A stretch of DNA of 64,000 nt from Paraburkholderia sp. (lineage in GTDB: Bacteria > Pseudomonadota > Gammaproteobacteria > Burkholderiales > Burkholderiaceae), in assembly GCA_004322045.1 (NCBI GenBank), contig SCRN01000018.1, positions 62,001 to 126,000 of the forward strand, in the 5' to 3' direction. Shown here piece by piece: positions 48,171-58,261 of this stretch (position 1 is its first letter; each line of letters starts with the position of its first letter). A program made the position numbers and the translations under genes. Under the pieces are notes generated by a model. That model worked only from the letters and a program-made list of their open reading frames with translations, searched no databases and was not told the DNA's origin.

Positions 48171-49958
48171 TTAAAACAGCGCTTCGTCGACTTCCATCAA
48201 AGTCTTGGAGCCCGCACGCGCCTCACGGATGGTCTTGGCCGTCTCGGGCAGCAGCTTGGCGAAGTAGAAGCGCGCCGTGGCGAGCTTGGATTTGTAGAAC
48301 GGATCGCCCGACGCTTCTTTGTCGAGCGCGATGCGCGCCATGCGCGCCCAGAAGTACGAGAACACGAGATGGCCGACCGTGCGCAAGTACGGCACAGCGG
48401 CCGCACCCACTTCGTCCTGGTTCTGCATCGCCTTCATGCCGATTTCCATCGTGAGCTTCTGCACCTTGTCGCCGATATCGGCGAGTGGGTTGATGAACTC
48501 CTGCATCTCCGGCTTGACGCCTTCGGCTTCGACGAAATCGGTCACGAGCTTGCCGAATTTGCGCAGCTTGGCGCCCATATCGCCCAAGACCTTGCGGCCG
48601 AGCAAGTCGAGCGATTGCACTGCGTTCGTGCCTTCGTAGATCATGTTGATACGGGCATCGCGCACGTACTGCTCCATGCCCCATTCCTTGATGAAGCCAT
48701 GACCGCCGAAGATCTGCATCCCGTGATTCGTGCATTCGAACGCGTTGTCCGACAAGAACGCCTTCAGGATCGGCGTGAGCAGCGCAACGAGATCGGCCGC
48801 TTCTTTGCGCACCGATTCGTCGCCGTGCGAGAGCTCTTTGTCGATCTGCACGGCAGACCAGTACGAGAACGCGCGCGCGCCCTCGGCATAGGCCTTTTGC
48901 GTGAGCAGCATGCGGCGCACGTCGGGGTGCACGATGATCGGATCGGCGGGTTTGTCCGGTGCCTTCGGCCCCGTGAGCGAGCGCATCTGCAGACGCTCTT
49001 TCGCGTAGACCAGGGAGTTCTGGTAGGCCACTTCCGTCAAGCCCAGGCTTTGCATGCCCACGCCCAGACGGGCCGCGTTCATCATCACGAACATCGCCTG
49101 CAGGCCGCGGTTCGGTTCGCCGACGAGCCAGCCTTTCGCGTTGTCGAGGTTGATCACGCACGTCGCGTTCGCATGGATGCCCATCTTGTGCTCGATCGAG
49201 CCGCACTTCACGCCGTTGCGCTCGCCCGGCTCGCCCGCTTCGTTCGGAATGAACTTGGGGACGATGAACAGCGAAATGCCTTTCGTGCCGGGAGGCGCGT
49301 CGGGCAGGCGTGCGAGCACGAGGTGGACGATGTTCTCGGCCAGGTCGTGTTCGCCGCTAGAGATGAAGATTTTGGTGCCGGTGATGAGGTAGGAACCGTC
49401 GCCGTTGGATTCGGCTTTCGTGCGCAAAATACCGAGATCGGTGCCGCAGTGCGGTTCGGTCAAGCACATCGTGCCGGTCCATTCGCCCGCGACGAGCTTG
49501 GGCAGATAGACCTTCTGCTGCTCGGGCGTGCCGTGTGCATGCAAGCATTCGTAGGCGCCGTGCGACAAGCCGGGATACATCGTCCACGCTTGGTTGGCCG
49601 AGTTCAGCATTTCGTAAAGCGCGTTGTTCACGAATGCGGGCAGCCCTTGGCCGCCGTATTGCGGATCGCAGCCGAGCGCGGGCCACCCCGCTTCGACGTA
49701 TTGACGGTAAGCCTCCTTGAAACCCTTGGGCGTCGTCACCACGCCGTCGCCCGCGTACGTGCAGCCTTCCTGGTCGCCGCTTTGGTTGAGCGGGAACAGC
49801 ACCTGCGCGCAGAACTTGCCGGCTTCTTCGAGCACTTGGTTGATCGTGTCGACATCCAGATCGGCATGCTTGGGCATGCCCTTCACTTCGTCTTCGACGT
49901 TCAGCAGTTCGTGCAGCACGAATTGCATGTCGCGCAGCGGCGCGGCGTACTCACCCAT
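48171..49958 (-). CDS. acyl-CoA dehydrogenase (FAD, long form)
   Basis: 595 aa from ATG 49958, which has GGAGGAAG 3 nt upstream. It does the first oxidation of acyl-CoA. Seen: MCLTEPHCGTDLGILRTKA, FISSGEHDL, the FAD-binding IFGGHGFIKEWGMEQYVRDARI, and the catalytic-Glu region MIYEGTNAVQSLDLLGRKV. A C-terminal extension of about 130 residues marks the long ACAD group common in Burkholderiales and Pseudomonas. It lies 73 nt after the TetR gene. Confidence 0.94.
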   Translation of the reverse strand: MGEYAAPLRDMQFVLHELLNVEDEVKGMPKHADLDVDTINQVLEEAGKFCAQVLFPLNQSGDQEGCTYAGDGVVTTPKGFKEAYRQYVEAGWPALGCDPQYGGQGLPAFVNNALYEMLNSANQAWTMYPGLSHGAYECLHAHGTPEQQKVYLPKLVAGEWTGTMCLTEPHCGTDLGILRTKAESNGDGSYLITGTKIFISSGEHDLAENIVHLVLARLPDAPPGTKGISLFIVPKFIPNEAGEPGERNGVKCGSIEHKMGIHANATCVINLDNAKGWLVGEPNRGLQAMFVMMNAARLGVGMQSLGLTEVAYQNSLVYAKERLQMRSLTGPKAPDKPADPIIVHPDVRRMLLTQKAYAEGARAFSYWSAVQIDKELSHGDESVRKEAADLVALLTPILKAFLSDNAFECTNHGMQIFGGHGFIKEWGMEQYVRDARINMIYEGTNAVQSLDLLGRKVLGDMGAKLRKFGKLVTDFVEAEGVKPEMQEFINPLADIGDKVQKLTMEIGMKAMQNQDEVGAAAVPYLRTVGHLVFSYFWARMARIALDKEASGDPFYKSKLATARFYFAKLLPETAKTIREARAGSKTLMEVDEALF

Positions 49959-50031
49959 GACTTCCTCCAAAGATTTCCAACGATGAGATCGAGCGGCCTG
50001 CCAGGTCGATGCGCCGAACATGACCTCGCCA

Positions 50032-50634
50032 CTACCGGCGGCTCTCGCTCTGATACGAAACAATCGTTTTTTCCAACGCGGCCCGCGTGAGGCGCTCGGC
50101 ATCGGGCAGATGCAGAAAGCGCGCATCGTGATGCAGGCCCAGCGTGAAGCTATACAGTTCGAACAACATCAGATTCGGATCGGTGTCCGAGCGCAAATGC
50201 CCTTCTTCGACAGCTTGCGAAATGGCTCGCAGCAACGCCGCCCGCCAGGTCGATACGCTCAGCACCAACTGCTCGCGAACGGGGTTGTCGCCACGGTCGT
50301 CGTATTCGACCGCGCCGCTGATGTAGATGCACCCGGTCATGACTTCCTGGATGCGCCGCTCCATCCACCGGCCGAGCATCGCGCGCAAGCGCGGCAAGCC
50401 GCGCGGCTCGCGCAGGCTCGGGAAAAACACCTCCTCTTCGAAACGGCGGTGGTATTCCCGGACAACCTCCACCTGCAGATCCTCGCGCGAGCCGAAATGC
50501 GCGAAGACGCCGCTCTTGCTCATCTGCATCCGCTCGGCGAGCAAGCCGATCGTCAAGCCTTCGAGCCCGTCCCGGCTCGCTAAATCGAGCGCTGCATCTA
50601 GAATTGCAGCTCGCGTTTGTTCACCTTTTCGCAT
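50032..50634 (-). CDS. TetR-family regulator of the beta-oxidation operon
   Basis: 200 aa. The N-terminal HTH (RAAILDAALDLASRDGLEGL, then GLLAERMQMSKSGVFAHFGS) is typical; the C-terminal ligand domain fits acyl-CoA-responsive members such as PsrA/FadR-like TetR proteins. Being the first gene of a strand-continuous operon with acyl-CoA dehydrogenase, FadN-like, thiolase and crotonase genes, it most likely represses the operon and itself until an acyl-CoA binds. A 7-bp inverted repeat upstream may be its operator. Confidence 0.9.
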   Translation of the reverse strand: MRKGEQTRAAILDAALDLASRDGLEGLTIGLLAERMQMSKSGVFAHFGSREDLQVEVVREYHRRFEEEVFFPSLREPRGLPRLRAMLGRWMERRIQEVMTGCIYISGAVEYDDRGDNPVREQLVLSVSTWRAALLRAISQAVEEGHLRSDTDPNLMLFELYSFTLGLHHDARFLHLPDAERLTRAALEKTIVSYQSESRR

Positions 50635-50704
50635 AGCGTCTCTATACCGTTCTTATAGCTGTGCAACGAAAAATCGAACGGCCGTACTATTATTGAGCGC
50701 GACC

Positions 50705-50721
50705 GTCCTTGAAACAAGGAC
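50705..50721. promoter_or_regulatory. inverted repeat upstream of tetR, candidate operator
   Basis: GTCCTTG-AAA-CAAGGAC is a perfect 7-bp inverted repeat 71 nt before the TetR ATG. On the plus strand TTTATT follows, so it could be read as a terminator, but no plus-strand gene precedes it. A TetR operator or a clsB-end hairpin are the alternatives. Confidence 0.45.
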
Positions 50722-50785
50722 TTTATTAGAAACCGGAATCTAACCTGACGGGGCGATCGCCCACATAGGGACGGATCGGCCTAGG

Positions 50786-52060
50786 CTAGTCGTAACTGCC
50801 AACGGTCAATAGCTTCATCACCGCCCGATACAGCGCATAGGCGAACCAATTGGTGAGCCGTTCCGGCAACGTCCGAGCGGCGTAGCAGGCCGCATCGATC
50901 GGGCGCGCTTCGTCGAACGCCGTCAGCATCGCCTCGCGCAGCTGCACGATCTCGGGATGCTCGATCAGTACGACGTTCGCTTCGTTGTTGAGCACGAGGC
51001 TCAGCGCGTCGAGGTTCGAGGATCCCACCGTCGCCCAGTCCGAATCGACGACGGCCACTTTGCCGTGCAACATCGTTTTCTCGTACTCGCCGATCTGCAC
51101 GCCTGCTTGCAGAAAGACGCGGTAAAGATACGGCACGGCCCAATCGAGCGCGGCGAATTCCTTACGGCCGACCAGCACGCGCACGGCCACGCCGCGCCGC
51201 GCCGCGCGCACGAGCGCGCGACGCAGCTTGCGGCCCGGCATGAAGTACGGGTTGGCGAGCAGGACTTCATGCCGAGCTCGGCCAATGGCGACGAGATACG
51301 CCTTTTCGATGGCGCGCCGATTCACGAAGTTATCGCGCGCGACGAACGCCACGCTCGGCGCTTTTAGTGCGCGCCGGGCCGCGAAAGCACCCGCCCCTCT
51401 CGTCGCATCGCTCCCGCGCAACATCGCCTTCGTCAGCGGAACCAGCGCGCGCGACACCGATTCGGCATAAGGGCGATGCCCGAGCGTCAAGCGCCGCCAC
51501 TGCGCGTCCAGCGCCGCACTCACGTGCGCGACCACCGGTCCCGTCAATTCGACGGCGAAATCCCAGCGAGGATGCTCGAGGCGGCCGGTCGCGGCCGCGA
51601 AGTCGTCCACGATGTTGATGCCGCCGCAGAACGCCACGCGCTCGTCGACGAGCGCGAGCTTGCGATGCGTGCGCGACAGGCCGAAGCGGCCGAACAGGCC
51701 GAGCCAGCCGGGGTTATAGATGCGATGCTCGACGCCGGCCGCGCTCCACTCGTCAAACAGCGCGAGCCGGCCCGTCCCCAAGCCGTCAGTGATCACCCGC
51801 ACTTGCACGCCCCGCAGCGCCGCCCGCACGAGTGCGTCGGAAACCGGTCGGCCGGCCTCGTCGTCGCGAAAGATATAGGTTTCGAGCGAGACGCTCACGC
51901 GGGCCGCATCGACGTGCGCAATCAACGCGGCAAAGTAGTCGGTACCGCTTGCGAAGAGCCGCACCGCATTGTCGGCGGTGAATCGAAGCCGCGAGGCGCG
52001 GCGTCGGGATACGAGCGCCCGTCCGATGCGCGCGAGGCGGCGCGCGCCCCGTCGGCTCAT
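50786..52060 (-). CDS. clsB: cardiolipin synthase ClsB-like phospholipase D protein
   Basis: 424 aa. It has two HKD phosphodiesterase motifs: His132-Lys134-Asp139 (THRKLALVDERVAFCGGIN) and His332-Lys334-Asp339 (LHGKVAVVDSDWATVGSSN). There is no N-terminal membrane helix pair, which fits ClsB rather than ClsA. It would join two phosphatidyl groups to make cardiolipin. The ATG at 52060 overlaps the nudB stop (ATGA), so the two are coupled. The Arg-rich N terminus may bind the membrane surface. Confidence 0.92.
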   Translation of the reverse strand: MSRRGARRLARIGRALVSRRRASRLRFTADNAVRLFASGTDYFAALIAHVDAARVSVSLETYIFRDDEAGRPVSDALVRAALRGVQVRVITDGLGTGRLALFDEWSAAGVEHRIYNPGWLGLFGRFGLSRTHRKLALVDERVAFCGGINIVDDFAAATGRLEHPRWDFAVELTGPVVAHVSAALDAQWRRLTLGHRPYAESVSRALVPLTKAMLRGSDATRGAGAFAARRALKAPSVAFVARDNFVNRRAIEKAYLVAIGRARHEVLLANPYFMPGRKLRRALVRAARRGVAVRVLVGRKEFAALDWAVPYLYRVFLQAGVQIGEYEKTMLHGKVAVVDSDWATVGSSNLDALSLVLNNEANVVLIEHPEIVQLREAMLTAFDEARPIDAACYAARTLPERLTNWFAYALYRAVMKLLTVGSYD

Positions 52061-52551
52061 GCGCCTTCGGGCCGCTGCGCGGCGCCCGCGGGCAGGCGCC
52101 GCGGCAGCTGCAAGATGGCGTCTCGGTTCGACGACGAGAAGCAGCGCGCCGCCGCTTGCTCGTACGGCAGCCATAGATACGCCGTGTGCTCCCGCGGCGC
52201 GAGCGTGACTTCCAGCCGGCGCGGAACTTCGAGCCCGAACCAGTGTTCGACATTGCGCGTGACGCCTTCGGCATAGCGATGACGCCACACCGGATAGATC
52301 TCGTATTCGATCTGCTCGGCCCAATCGACGAGCGCGTCGGCGCTCACGAGGGCACTTCCCACGACGATGCCGGTTTCTTCCGCCACCTCTCGCGCCGCAG
52401 TTTCTTCGAGCGGTTCGTCGATACGATCTTTCGCGCCCGTTACCGACTGCCAGAAGCCGGGCCGGTCGGCGCGCTCGATGATCAGCACGTCGAGCGCGGG
52501 CGTGTAGATGACGACGAGGACGGACTCCGGAATTTTCGGCGGCTTGAGCAT
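52057..52551 (-). CDS. nudB: dihydroneopterin triphosphate diphosphatase
   Basis: 164 aa. A Nudix hydrolase removing pyrophosphate from dihydroneopterin triphosphate in folate synthesis. The Nudix box runs from residue 39 (GAKDRIDEPLEE) to REVAEETGI near 62. The N terminus KPPKIPESVLVVIYT and the region EIYPVWRHRYAEGVTRNVEHWF match NudB. The gene is 294 bp from aspS on the same strand; the gap 52552-52845 holds no convincing gene. Confidence 0.92.
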   Translation of the reverse strand: MLKPPKIPESVLVVIYTPALDVLIIERADRPGFWQSVTGAKDRIDEPLEETAAREVAEETGIVVGSALVSADALVDWAEQIEYEIYPVWRHRYAEGVTRNVEHWFGLEVPRRLEVTLAPREHTAYLWLPYEQAAARCFSSSNRDAILQLPRRLPAGAAQRPEGA

Positions 52552-52777
52552 GGTCTAGGGTGGGTGCGCGTTTGCCCCTCAGCATAGCGCGTGACAGAGA
52601 TGTATGCGATACACGCGGTGCGGGCGACGCGTCGATGAGGCTCGCCTACGCCCCCAATGGGCAGAGCAATGCAGCCCTGCGTCGGTAAGGGGCCACCGTA
52701 GACGCGGCCGCCCCCATACCCGATAACGAAAACACCCCGTAAATCGGAGGCCATCCAATATATGGGGTGCTCGTTTC

Positions 52778-52798
52778 GAAAACCTGCCTTTCGGGCAG
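52778..52798 (-). terminator. weak hairpin after aspS
   Basis: Read on the minus strand, CTGCC-CGAAA-GGCAG is followed by GTTTTC, about 50 nt beyond the aspS stop. The stem is short and the T-run brief, so termination is uncertain. Confidence 0.3.
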
Positions 52799-52845
52799 CG
52801 ACCCGCAGGCACACGCCCTCATCGATGGCTGCGGGCAGGCAGCCG

Positions 52846-54648
52846 TCAGGCCTTCGGCTGCTCCGGCTGACGCAGGCGAATATGCAACTCGCGCAATTGA
52901 CGCTCGTCGACCGCGCTCGGCGCCTGCGTGAGCAGACATTGTGCGCGCTGCGTCTTCGGGAAGGCGATAACGTCGCGAATCGAGTCTGCGCCTGCCATCA
53001 TCGTGACGATGCGATCGAGACCGAACGCGATGCCGCCATGCGGCGGCGCGCCGTATTGCAGCGCATCGAGCAGGAAGCCGAACTTCGCCCGCGCTTCCTC
53101 GGCGCTGATCTTAAGTGCGCGGAAGACCTTGCTCTGCACCTCTTCGCGGTGGATCCGCACCGAGCCGCCGCCGATTTCCCAACCGTTCAGCACCATGTCG
53201 TAAGCCTTGGCGAGGCAGCGACCCGGATCCGACTCGAGCAATTCCAGGTGTTCGTCCTTCGGGCTCGTGAACGGATGGTGGGCCGCCACGTGGCGCGCCT
53301 CTTCCTCGTCGTACTCGAACATCGGGAAATCGACCACCCACAGCGGCTTCCAGCCCGCTTCCACGAGGCCATTCGCCTTGCCGAACTCCGAATGGCCGAT
53401 CTTCAGGCGCAGCGCACCGAGACTATCGTTGACCACCTTCGCGCGATCGGCGGCGAAGAAAATGATGTCGCCGTCTTGCGCGCCCGTGCGCTCGAGGATG
53501 GCCGCGATCGCCGCGTCATGCAGGTTCTTCACGATCGGGCTCTGCAGGCCGTCGCGGCCCTTCGCCACCTCGTTGACCTTGATCCACGCGAGACCCTTCG
53601 CACCGTAGATGCGCACGAATTCGGTGTAGCCGTCGATGTCGCCGCGCGAGAGCTCACTGCCCTTCGGTACCCGCAGCGCCGCCACACGGCCGTCCTTCGT
53701 GTTGGCCGGCGCGCTGAACACCTTGAACTCCACGTCCTTCATTGCATCAGTGAGTTCGGTGAACTCGAGCTTCACGCGTAGGTCGGGCTTGTCCGAGCCG
53801 AAACGCGCCATCGCTTCGGAGTACCGCATGACCGGGAACGGCGCGTCGAGCGCGACGCCGATCGTCTCCGAAAAGACGTGGCGAATCATCTGCTCGAACA
53901 AATCGCGAATTTCCTGCTCGCTCAAGAATGAGGTTTCGCAGTCGATTTGCGTGAATTCGGGCTGACGATCGGCGCGCAGGTCTTCGTCGCGAAAGCACTT
54001 CACGATCTGGTAGTAACGATCGAAGTTCGCGACCATCAAGAGCTGCTTGAACAACTGCGGCGATTGCGGCAACGCGAAAAATTGCCCGGCATTGACACGC
54101 GAGGGCACGAGATAATCGCGCGCGCCTTCGGGCGTGCTCTTCGTGAGCATCGGCGTTTCGATGTCGATGAAGCCTTGCGCATCGAGATATTTGCGCACTT
54201 CCATCGCGACGCGATAGCGCAAACGCAGGTTGTTCTGCATTTGCGGCCGGCGCAGGTCCAGCACGCGATGCGTCAGGCGCGTCGTTTCCGAGAGATTGTC
54301 GTCGTCGAGTTGGAACGGCGGCGTGATCGACGCGTTGAGCACCGTCAATTCATGGCAAAGCACTTCGATCTTGCCGCTCTTCAACCCGGCATTGGTCGTG
54401 CCTTCCGGACGGTTGCGCACGACGCCCACCACGCGCACGCAAAACTCGTTGCGCACGCCTTCGGCCGCCTTGAACATCTCGGCGCGGTCCGGGTCGCAGA
54501 CGACTTGGACCAAGCCTTCACGATCGCGCAAGTCGATGAAGATGACGCCGCCGTGGTCGCGCCGGCGATGCACCCATCCGCACAGAGAAACGGTTTGCCC
54601 CAGCAGGTGTTCGGTCACCAGACCGCAGTATTCAGATCTCATCGACAT
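52846..54648 (-). CDS. aspS: aspartate--tRNA ligase
   Basis: 600 aa, normal length. An N-terminal OB-fold anticodon domain ([23 protein letters not shown]) is followed by the class II core: motif 2 [19 protein letters not shown], a GAD insertion domain (about residues 290-420), and motif 3 [16 protein letters not shown]. Start ATG 54648 reads MSMRSEYCG; 54642 is an alternative. Family members lacking AsnRS partners are often non-discriminating, but this cannot be read here. The DUF502 gene lies 70 bp upstream on the same strand. Confidence 0.97.
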   Translation of the reverse strand: MSMRSEYCGLVTEHLLGQTVSLCGWVHRRRDHGGVIFIDLRDREGLVQVVCDPDRAEMFKAAEGVRNEFCVRVVGVVRNRPEGTTNAGLKSGKIEVLCHELTVLNASITPPFQLDDDNLSETTRLTHRVLDLRRPQMQNNLRLRYRVAMEVRKYLDAQGFIDIETPMLTKSTPEGARDYLVPSRVNAGQFFALPQSPQLFKQLLMVANFDRYYQIVKCFRDEDLRADRQPEFTQIDCETSFLSEQEIRDLFEQMIRHVFSETIGVALDAPFPVMRYSEAMARFGSDKPDLRVKLEFTELTDAMKDVEFKVFSAPANTKDGRVAALRVPKGSELSRGDIDGYTEFVRIYGAKGLAWIKVNEVAKGRDGLQSPIVKNLHDAAIAAILERTGAQDGDIIFFAADRAKVVNDSLGALRLKIGHSEFGKANGLVEAGWKPLWVVDFPMFEYDEEEARHVAAHHPFTSPKDEHLELLESDPGRCLAKAYDMVLNGWEIGGGSVRIHREEVQSKVFRALKISAEEARAKFGFLLDALQYGAPPHGGIAFGLDRIVTMMAGADSIRDVIAFPKTQRAQCLLTQAPSAVDERQLRELHIRLRQPEQPKA

Positions 54649-54718
54649 GGTATTCGTCTTTCGTTTGGCATAAGGGGGCAACGCGCGGCGAACATGGCCG
54701 CGGCGCGGCGCCTAGGGT

Positions 54719-55366
54719 CTAAAGGGGCGGCTCGACCGGACGGCGGGCCGGCGCGCTCGCCGGACCTTGCGGGGCGACGACGCCCATCGAGACGATGTAC
54801 TTGAGCGCGGCATCGACAGTCATATCGAGTTCGACGACTTCCGCTTTGGGCACCATCAGGAAAAAGCCCGACGTCGGGTTCGGCGTCGTCGGCACATACA
54901 CGCTGACATGCTCGGCTTGCAGATGATTGACGACATCGCCGCCCGGCGCGCCCGTGAGGAACGCGATGGTATACGAGCCGCGCCGCGGGTATTCGATCAG
55001 GAGCGCTTTACGAAACGCATTCCCGCTGCTCGAGAGCAGCGTGTCCGACACCTGCTTCACGCTCGTGTACAGCGGGCCGACGATCGGAATGTGCCGCACG
55101 ATCGCATCCCACCACGTGACCAGCTTCTGGCCGACGAAGTTCTGCGTGAACAAGCCGACGATGAAGATGAACGCAAGCGTGAGCAACGCGCCGACGCCAG
55201 GCAGGTGAAAGCCGAACAGCTTCTCGGGTTGCCACGACGCGGGCAACAGCAACAGCGTCTGGTCCATCGTGCCGATGATGAGCCCCAGCACCCAAAGCGT
55301 GATCGCCAAGGGCACGAGAACCAGCAAGCCGGTCAAAAACACGGATTTCAGCGTCGTCTTCTTCAT
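54719..55366 (-). CDS. DUF502 membrane protein
   Basis: 215 aa. Two N-terminal membrane helices (VFLTGLLVLVPLAITLWVLG and PGVGALLTLAFIFIVGLFTQNFVG) are followed by the DUF502 signature HIPIVGPLYTSVKQVSD and a soluble C-terminal domain with YPRRGSYTIAFLTG and PTTPNPTSGFFLMVP. The molecular role is not known. It lies between the FmdB-type gene and aspS, an order I recall from Burkholderiaceae; all are on the minus strand and probably cotranscribed. Confidence 0.88.
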   Translation of the reverse strand: MKKTTLKSVFLTGLLVLVPLAITLWVLGLIIGTMDQTLLLLPASWQPEKLFGFHLPGVGALLTLAFIFIVGLFTQNFVGQKLVTWWDAIVRHIPIVGPLYTSVKQVSDTLLSSSGNAFRKALLIEYPRRGSYTIAFLTGAPGGDVVNHLQAEHVSVYVPTTPNPTSGFFLMVPKAEVVELDMTVDAALKYIVSMGVVAPQGPASAPARRPVEPPL

Positions 55367-55513
55367 GTCTACCGCCAGGGAACCGCTTCTAAAGTAATCG
55401 GCGCGCGTCCTAGCGCCGGCGCGCATCGAAAGCCGATGCGCGCACAGGCGCCCCGACGCGTGCAGCGACCGGCACGCAGTTGCAGGCGGCGGCGCGAGCT
55501 AGCGATGCGGCGC

Positions 55514-55849
55514 TTACGCGTCGGTCGCGGCCGACGCGCTGCTAGCGGCCGGTTGCGCGGCTGCGCTGTCCGATTTCGTTTCCGACTTCGTTTCGGCCTT
55601 CGCTTCCGGCCTGGCCTCGGAATTGGCCGCCCCGGCGCTCGGCGTGGCCGTTTTCGAGCCGTTCGAGCCGCCGCGGAAATCGGTGACATACCAACCGGAG
55701 CCCTTGAGCTGGAAACCGGCGGCCGTGACCTGTTTCCGGAACGAGTCCTTCTCGCAATGCGGACACTGCGTCAGCGGCGCGTCGCTCATCTTTTGGAGCA
55801 CATCCTTCTCGAAGCCGCACGATTCGCAACGGTAGGCGTAGATCGGCAT
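55514..55849 (-). CDS. FmdB-family zinc-ribbon protein
   Basis: 111 aa. A single zinc ribbon with two CxxC pairs (MPIYAYRCESCGFEKDVLQK and TQCPHCEKDSFRK) is typical of FmdB/CxxC_CXXC_SSSS regulators. GSGWYVTDFRG follows, then an Ala/Ser/Lys/Glu-rich low-complexity tail of about 45 residues. It probably regulates or assists neighbouring genes; the exact role is unknown. ATG 55849 is the family start. Confidence 0.9.
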   Translation of the reverse strand: MPIYAYRCESCGFEKDVLQKMSDAPLTQCPHCEKDSFRKQVTAAGFQLKGSGWYVTDFRGGSNGSKTATPSAGAANSEARPEAKAETKSETKSDSAAAQPAASSASAATDA

Positions 55850-56011
55850 GATTCTGTTCCCGACTATTTCTGACAAAAAAACGGTTGAGCGCTTGCAAAG
55901 CGTTGAATTATAGCCGCAATTGGCCGCACCCCGTGACCGAGACGAAGCCCTGCGCGGTTTGCGAGATGGGGGCGAGGACGAGAAAAATCAAGCCCCGCGG
56001 CGCCTGGGCGA

Positions 56012-56665
56012 TCAACGCCTGCGCCAGGTCATCCAGCGCTCGCGCCCCGCGAACACCGGGATCGAATCGCTGACCGCTTCGTCCTCGACCAGCTCGAACG
56101 CGTCGCCCAGCAATGCGTCGAGGTCGGAACGCGATATGCCGAATGGCGGCCCTTTCGGCGATTCGTCGAAAAAGAAGAACCCGGCCAGCACGGCTCCCGA
56201 CCGAAGCAATTCCGCCATCCGGGCCGCGTAGTCGGCGCGGCGCTTGGGCTGCAACGCGCATAGAAACGCGCGCTCGTAAATCCACTCGGGAGCGAACGGC
56301 GGACGATAGGTGAAGAAATCGGCTTGTTCGACGAGCCCCGCGCGGGACCCGAGCTGCTTGCGCGCCGTGGCGACGGCATCCGCTGAGAAATCGATCGCAC
56401 GTACGGTCCAACCGGCTTGCGCCAGCGCAGCGGCTTCGTGCGCGCTGCCGCACCCAGGGATCAACACGGCCCGCGGCGCGCTTCGCGCGACAAAGTCGGC
56501 GAATGCCGAGGGCACGCCGGCCTGATCCCACGGTGTGAAGCCCTCTCGAAAGCGTTCGTCCCAAAACTCGGCCGTGTTCGGATCCCGCGTCGAGAAGACC
56601 GGCGTTTCGCCGCTAGCGCTCGCGTGGGCGGCGGCGCGCGGACTAGACGTGGAAGATTTGACCAT
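56012..56665 (-). CDS. SAM-dependent methyltransferase, thiopurine-methyltransferase-like
   Basis: 217 aa. The TPMT-family start FWDERFREGFTPWDQAGVP and SAM site AVLIPGCGSAHEAAALAQAGW are clear, with AIDFSADAV and DFFTYRP following. Bacterial members methylate selenium, tellurium, sulfide or other thiols. It starts 4 nt after the ubiB stop, so it is cotranscribed with ubiquinone genes, but a ubiquinone role is not implied. ATG 56665 is chosen since upstream sequence is Cys-rich shadow of ubiB. Confidence 0.85.
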   Translation of the reverse strand: MVKSSTSSPRAAAHASASGETPVFSTRDPNTAEFWDERFREGFTPWDQAGVPSAFADFVARSAPRAVLIPGCGSAHEAAALAQAGWTVRAIDFSADAVATARKQLGSRAGLVEQADFFTYRPPFAPEWIYERAFLCALQPKRRADYAARMAELLRSGAVLAGFFFFDESPKGPPFGISRSDLDALLGDAFELVEDEAVSDSIPVFAGRERWMTWRRR

Positions 56666-56669
56666 AGCG

Positions 56670-58247
56670 TTACGCTCCGTAAGCGAGGGCGAGCCATGCT
56701 CGCGCCAGCACAGCGCCCGCGCCCGCGGCCACGCCGAACACCAGCAGCGCTTGCAGCAGACGGTTCGTGCGCTTTTGCTCGAGCAACAGCAGTTTGATGG
56801 CGGCATCTTGCGTGTGGCGGGCCCCTTCTTGCCGCTCGGAGAGGATGTGATGCACGAGCCGCGGCAACTGCGGCAGCGTCTTGCTCCACTGCGGCGCCTC
56901 GACCTTGAGCCGTTCGTACCAGCCGCGCCAGCCGATCTGCTCGTTCATCCACCGCTCGAGATAGGGTTTGGCCGTCTTCCACAAGTCGAGCTCGGGATCG
57001 AGCGAGCGGCCGAGGCCCTCGACGTTGAGCATCGTCTTTTGCAGCAGCACGAGTTGCGGCTGAATCTCGACGTTGAAGCGGCGCGAGGTGGAAAAGAGCC
57101 GCAACAACACCTGCCCGAGCGAGATATCCTTCAGCGCCCGGTCGAAATACGGCTCGCACACCGCGCGAATCGCGCTCTCGAGTTCTTCGACCCGCGTCGA
57201 GGGCGGCACCCATCCCGATTCCAAATGCAGCGTCGCCACGCGGTGATAGTCGCGCTTGAAAAAGGCAAGGAAGTTTTGCGCCAGGTAATTCTTATCGAAG
57301 TCGGACAACGCGCCGATGATGCCGAAATCGAGCGCGATATAGCGCCCGAAGTGCGCCGGGTCGAGGCTGACCTGAATGTTGCCGGGGTGCATATCGGCAT
57401 GAAAGAAGCCGTCGCGAAACACCTGCGTGAAAAAGATCTCGACGCCTTCGCGCGCAAGCTTCGGGATGTCGACGCCCGCGGCCCGCAGTGTCTCCACCTG
57501 GCTGATCGGCACCCCGACCATGCGCTCCATCACGAGCACGTTCTGGGTGCAAAACTCCCAGTACATTTCGGGGACGAGCAGCAGATCGAGGCCCGCGAAA
57601 TTGCGTCGCAACTGACTGCCGTTGGCCGCCTCGCGCATGAGATCGAGCTCGTCGTGCAGGTACTTGTCGAACTCGGCAACGACCTCTCGCGGCTTGAGCC
57701 GCTTGCCATCGGCCCAGATCCGCTCGGCCCAGGTGGCCAGATCGCGCAACAGTGCGAGATCCGAATCGATGACGGGCAGCATGTTCGGCCGCAGCACCTT
57801 GATCGCGACGTCCTTGCCCGCGTGTTGGCCCGACTTCACCTTTGCGAAATGCACTTGCGCGATCGAAGCGCTCGCCACGGGCACGCGCTCGAAGTCGTTG
57901 AACAACACGTCGACGCGCGCGCCGAGCGATCTTTCGATGATTTCGATCGCGACGTCGGAGTCGAACGGCGGCACCTGATCTTGCAACTTGGCCAGTTCAA
58001 CGGCGACTTCGGCCGATAGCAGGTCGCGGCGCGTGGAGAGCACCTGCCCGAACTTGACGAATATCGGGCCCAAGCTTTCCAACGCGAGCCGCAGTCGCAC
58101 CGCCGGCGGCGCCGTAAACCGGCGGCCGACCGTCGTGATGCGCAGCAAAAACCGCACGCGGCGATCGCTGATGCGATTGAGCATCATTTCGTCGAGCCCG
58201 AAGCGCACGACGGTGTACACGATCTTGAAAAAACGCAATAGACGCAT
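56670..58247 (-). CDS. ubiB: ubiquinone biosynthesis ATPase/kinase-like protein UbiB
   Basis: 525 aa. UbiB belongs to the ADCK/ABC1 family with an atypical kinase fold and supports CoQ assembly. Seen: the KxGQ motif in [16 protein letters not shown], the Ala-rich loop [28 protein letters not shown] and [12 protein letters not shown] (metal Asp). The C terminus has membrane helices ([22 protein letters not shown]). It starts 14 nt after the ubiJ stop. Confidence 0.95.
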   Translation of the reverse strand: MRLLRFFKIVYTVVRFGLDEMMLNRISDRRVRFLLRITTVGRRFTAPPAVRLRLALESLGPIFVKFGQVLSTRRDLLSAEVAVELAKLQDQVPPFDSDVAIEIIERSLGARVDVLFNDFERVPVASASIAQVHFAKVKSGQHAGKDVAIKVLRPNMLPVIDSDLALLRDLATWAERIWADGKRLKPREVVAEFDKYLHDELDLMREAANGSQLRRNFAGLDLLLVPEMYWEFCTQNVLVMERMVGVPISQVETLRAAGVDIPKLAREGVEIFFTQVFRDGFFHADMHPGNIQVSLDPAHFGRYIALDFGIIGALSDFDKNYLAQNFLAFFKRDYHRVATLHLESGWVPPSTRVEELESAIRAVCEPYFDRALKDISLGQVLLRLFSTSRRFNVEIQPQLVLLQKTMLNVEGLGRSLDPELDLWKTAKPYLERWMNEQIGWRGWYERLKVEAPQWSKTLPQLPRLVHHILSERQEGARHTQDAAIKLLLLEQKRTNRLLQALLVFGVAAGAGAVLARAWLALAYGA

Positions 58248-58261
58248 GGCCGGCCCGCGGA

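Noticed and set aside
48369-50090. 573-codon open frame antisense to the acyl-CoA dehydrogenase
   Set aside because: Same codon-bias shadow; no start context and no recognisable fold.
52552-52845. Possible small gene or tRNA between nudB and aspS
   Set aside because: No cloverleaf, no ribosome site, Arg/Pro-rich shadow translations only; just a weak hairpin at 52784-52798.
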